Source: Actinomycetes bacterium (GTDB lineage Bacteria > Actinomycetota > Acidimicrobiia > Acidimicrobiales > SZUA-35). Taken from it: 53,730 nucleotides of DNA. The stretch is taken from assembly GCA_024227975.1 (NCBI GenBank), contig JAAETV010000533.1, positions 1 to 53,730 of the forward strand, in the 5' to 3' direction. A program made the translations under genes and the position numbers. The stretch's first letter is position 1, and every line of letters starts with the position of its first letter. Below are positions 51,331 through 53,730 of the stretch, piece after piece. Under the pieces are notes generated by a model. The model worked only from the letters and a program-made list of their open reading frames with translations. It did not search any database and was not told the origin of the DNA.

Positions 51331-52667
51331 TGTTGTATCGAGGTGTGCCCTCAGTCATGACGGTCGGCCGTTTGGCCGTTGCCACGATCGTGGCCGCGAC
51401 CCTGCTCGTGGCTGCTCCTTCGGCGGCGGTAGCCGGTGAACCGAAGCCACTCGCCATCCAACCCGGCGAAGTGGTAGTGAAGATCGAGCGAGGCGCGACT
51501 ATCGACGCCATTCACGCCGAGTATGGCACGGAGGTCATCACCACCTTGCTGGGGACTCGTGGTGTCTACCTGCTGTCTGTGCCCATCGACACGACGAAGA
51601 AGCCGAAAGATCAAGAGAAGAAGACGAAGGACTTGGCCAAGAAGATCTCCAAGGAGGATCACGTCGTCTACGCCGAGCCGAATTTCGTGACCGACGTGGC
51701 GGAGGGTGACCGGTTCCATGCCTGGCCCGAGAGTGACCGGTTTCATGCCTGGCCTGGGGCCGATTCGTTCATCCCCTGGCCTGATGATGGGGGAGTGGAG
51801 GCCGGCTCATCGCCGGCATTCTGGACCGATCAGCCGGCCCTCGAAGGCCTTGGGCTCGACGAGGCCCATGAGATCGCCCGTGGAGGCGGCGTCACTGTGG
51901 CCGTGCTCGACACCGGTGTCGATCTCGACCATGGCGCTCTCGTTGATCATTTGGCTGACGGTGGCTATGACTATGTCGACGACGATGCTGTGCCAAACGA
52001 TGACGCCGACGGCGTTGACAGCGATGGTGACGGCCTCCTCGATGAAGCCATGGGTCACGGGACTCATGTAGCTGGCATCGTTGCCCTCGTAGCCCCTGAC
52101 GCTCAGATCTGGCCGGCTCGGGTTCTCGACTCCAACGGCCATGGCAGCGTCTTCCTGGTGGCCGAGGCGATCCACGATGCGATCGCGGCTGATGTCGATG
52201 TCATCAATCTCAGCTTCGGGATCGACCGAAAGGTCGAGTCGAAGCTATTGGCTGAAGCCATAAAGGCGGCCAAGGAGGCCGGGGTTCTAGTCGTGGCGGC
52301 CGCCGGAAACGATGGCTCGGGGGCGAAGCACTACCCTGCTGCTGGCAAGGACATCATCGGGGTGGCGGCGATGGACCACGCTCGAGAACGGCTCGCCGCT
52401 TTCTCGAGTCATGGCAAGTGGGTTACTGTTGCCGCCCCCGGAGAGGCCATCGTCAGCCCGGTTCCCGGTGGGTTCGCTATCTGGAGTGGGACCTCGATGG
52501 CGGCACCCTTCGTCTCCGGCCAGGCTGCTTTGCTCATCAGTCTCGATCGAGGGGCCAGTTTCGACAAGGTCCGCAAGGCCATCGCTGAGTCGGCCGACAA
52601 GATCGACGACGGGCCCAAGGTGGAGAAGGGCATCATCGATATTGTGGCCAGCCTGGTCAAGCTCTGA
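51330..52667 (+). CDS. Exported subtilisin-like serine peptidase (S8), locus B
   Basis: A 445-residue protein with a Sec signal peptide (VGRLAVATIVAATLLVAAPS, cleavage near residue 35), an I9-like prodomain (residues 40-120), an acidic aromatic repeat region at 127-151 with DRFHAWP twice and DSFIPWP once, and a canonical catalytic domain: D194 (VLDTGVD), H243 (GHGTHVAGI), N327 (AAAGNDGS) and S389 (WSGTSMAAP). All catalytic residues are present. The ATG overlaps the CHAT stop (TGATG). Secretion suggests the mature enzyme acts outside, unlike its locus A counterpart. Confidence 0.92.
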   Translation: MLYRGVPSVMTVGRLAVATIVAATLLVAAPSAAVAGEPKPLAIQPGEVVVKIERGATIDAIHAEYGTEVITTLLGTRGVYLLSVPIDTTKKPKDQEKKTKDLAKKISKEDHVVYAEPNFVTDVAEGDRFHAWPESDRFHAWPGADSFIPWPDDGGVEAGSSPAFWTDQPALEGLGLDEAHEIARGGGVTVAVLDTGVDLDHGALVDHLADGGYDYVDDDAVPNDDADGVDSDGDGLLDEAMGHGTHVAGIVALVAPDAQIWPARVLDSNGHGSVFLVAEAIHDAIAADVDVINLSFGIDRKVESKLLAEAIKAAKEAGVLVVAAAGNDGSGAKHYPAAGKDIIGVAAMDHARERLAAFSSHGKWVTVAAPGEAIVSPVPGGFAIWSGTSMAAPFVSGQAALLISLDRGASFDKVRKAIAESADKIDDGPKVEKGIIDIVASLVKL

Positions 52668-52821
52668 GCTAGTTCGACCTCCCAGGTGCGGCACGACCAG
52701 CGCCTCGTTTCGATACCCCTGGCTAGCCGGTTGAATGTCGCTGGGGTGAAGCGGTTTCTGGCGGTTCGCCAAGGTCCGGCCCGCGTGTATTTCTACCGGG
52801 TAGTCAGTGCACTGGTAGAGC

Positions 52822-53499
52822 GTGAAGGTTCTTGCTATTGGGGCACATCCGGATGACATCGAGTTGGGTTGCGGCGGGACACTTCTCGCTCACCGCCGAC
52901 GCGGTGATGAGGTCAGTTTGCTGGTGATGAGTACCGGCGAGCGGGGGCCGCGCGACTCGCTGCCCCGCACCATCGAACAAGAACGGGCGGCTGATGTTCT
53001 CGGGGCCGAACTGCACTGGGGTGGGTTCGAGGACTGTGCTGTTCCGCCTGGTCGGGAAACGATCGATGTGATCGAGAACGTCCTCCTGTGGGCCGGTGCG
53101 GACGTCGTCTACTCCCACACTCCGAACGACAGCCACCAGGACCATCGGGCCGTCGCCACTGCCACCCTTGCCGCCGGTCGACGGATTCCTCGAATCTGCC
53201 TGTACGAGGCACCGACGACGACGGAGTTCTCGCCGGCCGTCTATGTAGACGTCGACGGGTTGGTTGAGGACAAGCTCGAACTGCTACGAGCTCACGAATC
53301 ACAAGTTCTCAAGAATGGACTGGTCGATCTCGAAGCGATCCAGGCCATGGCCCGATGCCGAGGTTTCCAGGCCAGGATTCGCAACGCCGAGGCATTCGAG
53401 ATCGGACGTTTCGTCTGGGATCTCAACGCCGCACCGCTCGAGGGTGTGCTGTCCGACGCAACCATGCATAGCGAGCCCAGTCAGGTGGCTAGCCGATGA
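52822..53499 (+). CDS. PIG-L/LmbE-family deacetylase
   Basis: A 225-residue protein. The zinc motif AHPDDIE lies at residues 8-14, with the second ligand block HTPNDSHQDHRAV near 100-112, as in PIG-L deacetylases. Actinobacterial relatives include MshB and Mca of mycothiol metabolism and enzymes acting on N-acetylglucosaminyl groups. The GTG start at 52822 has GGTAGAG upstream. It is shorter than MshB (about 290), so a plain PIG-L role is assigned; the substrate is unknown. Confidence 0.9.
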   Translation: MKVLAIGAHPDDIELGCGGTLLAHRRRGDEVSLLVMSTGERGPRDSLPRTIEQERAADVLGAELHWGGFEDCAVPPGRETIDVIENVLLWAGADVVYSHTPNDSHQDHRAVATATLAAGRRIPRICLYEAPTTTEFSPAVYVDVDGLVEDKLELLRAHESQVLKNGLVDLEAIQAMARCRGFQARIRNAEAFEIGRFVWDLNAAPLEGVLSDATMHSEPSQVASR

Positions 53500-53557
53500 G
53501 TCCTGATCGCTGTGTCTGTACTACTTCGAGCAGCCACCAAGGAGGCTGAAATCAACA

Positions 53558-53730
53558 TGAAACGCATCATTGTTCTGGTATTCGCGGTGATCACCGCCGC
53601 CATCGCTCTACCGGCACCGGCTAGCGCCCAAAGTGTGCCAACCCCAGCGGACTGCGAGCGGCAAGGGGCCAAGATCTACTACCAGTTCCTCTACAACGAC
53701 GGCCTCATGGATATCGGCTGCGCCGACAAG
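53558..53730 (+). CDS. Secreted protein, N-terminal part (3' truncated by window)
   Basis: An ATG at 53558, with AAGGAGG upstream, opens a frame that runs off the window after 57 residues. It starts with a Sec signal peptide (MKRIIVLVFAVITAAIALPA, cleavage after ASA near residue 24). The mature start (SVPTPADCERQG) has Cys residues spaced 22 apart, which could form a disulphide. The function cannot be told from this fragment. Confidence 0.75.

Noticed and set aside
31142..52667. Type III-E CRISPR association of the TPR-CHAT genes
   Set aside because: No repeat array, no Cas7-11-like gene and no adaptation genes are in the window; only the logic of a CHAT protease near a sigma factor is shared.

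Overview
The window is high-GC, densely coded DNA of actinobacterial character. Many genes overlap by 4 bp (ATGA or GTGA junctions), GTG/TTG starts are frequent, and there are F420/deazaflavin-type enzymes (a DUF385-like nitroreductase and an LLM-class oxidoreductase) and ECF sigma factors. A free-living, probably aquatic or soil actinobacterium of the Acidimicrobiia type is my best guess; the class assignment is inference. No rRNA, convincing tRNA, CRISPR array, prophage or transposase was found.

Region 1 (1-6.6 kb) holds mixed catabolic genes: a deazaflavin-dependent nitroreductase, a NodB-type deacetylase, a crotonase carrying the 6-oxocamphor-hydrolase catalytic residues, a fused double-domain CoA transferase, a remnant of a zinc-type dehydrogenase, and an EamA transporter.

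Region 2 (6.6-31.1 kb) is a large C1/methylated-amine and nitrogen cluster. It has fhs (formate-THF ligase); a first module of glutamine synthetase-like enzyme, class II amidotransferase, GXGXG protein and FMN glutamate-synthase-like protein, followed by a 151-residue protein of unknown function, an FAD oxidoreductase and a HAD phosphatase; an Amt transporter followed by four very small membrane proteins; a second module (mgsA-mgsB-mgsC divergent from gmaS); two XRE-cupin regulators; a LysR regulator; and a heterotetrameric sarcosine oxidase / N-methylglutamate dehydrogenase operon (soxB-D-A-G). Together these could run the N-methylglutamate route: methylamine is taken up, coupled to glutamate by GmaS, converted to N-methylglutamate by MgsABC and oxidised by the Sox/Mgd complex to methylene-THF, with Fhs linking formyl-THF to formate. 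Three 17-bp palindromes of the form GTRAA-N5-TTYAC lie at the three key promoters and suggest one regulon.

Region 3 (31.1-36.4 kb) and Region 5 (47.2-52.7 kb) are two diverged copies of the same four-gene set: ECF sigma factor, a small protein with an anti-sigma-like N-terminus and/or beta-rich C-terminus, a TPR-CHAT protease and a subtilase. In both subtilases a short tandem peptide repeat lies at about residue 127-150, between the N-terminal part and the catalytic domain. A proteolytic cascade acting on a sigma/anti-sigma pair is the most interesting candidate for an undescribed system here.

Region 4 (36.6-47.0 kb) is a mixed stretch: amidase, M20 peptidase, a channel-like membrane protein, a deleted methyltransferase pseudogene, an HxlR-type regulator, a secreted protein, an alpha/beta hydrolase, an SDR, a zinc-ribbon protein and an LLM oxidoreductase. 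The window ends with a PIG-L-type deacetylase and the start of a secreted protein.

All calls come from reading the sequence by eye; no database search was possible.
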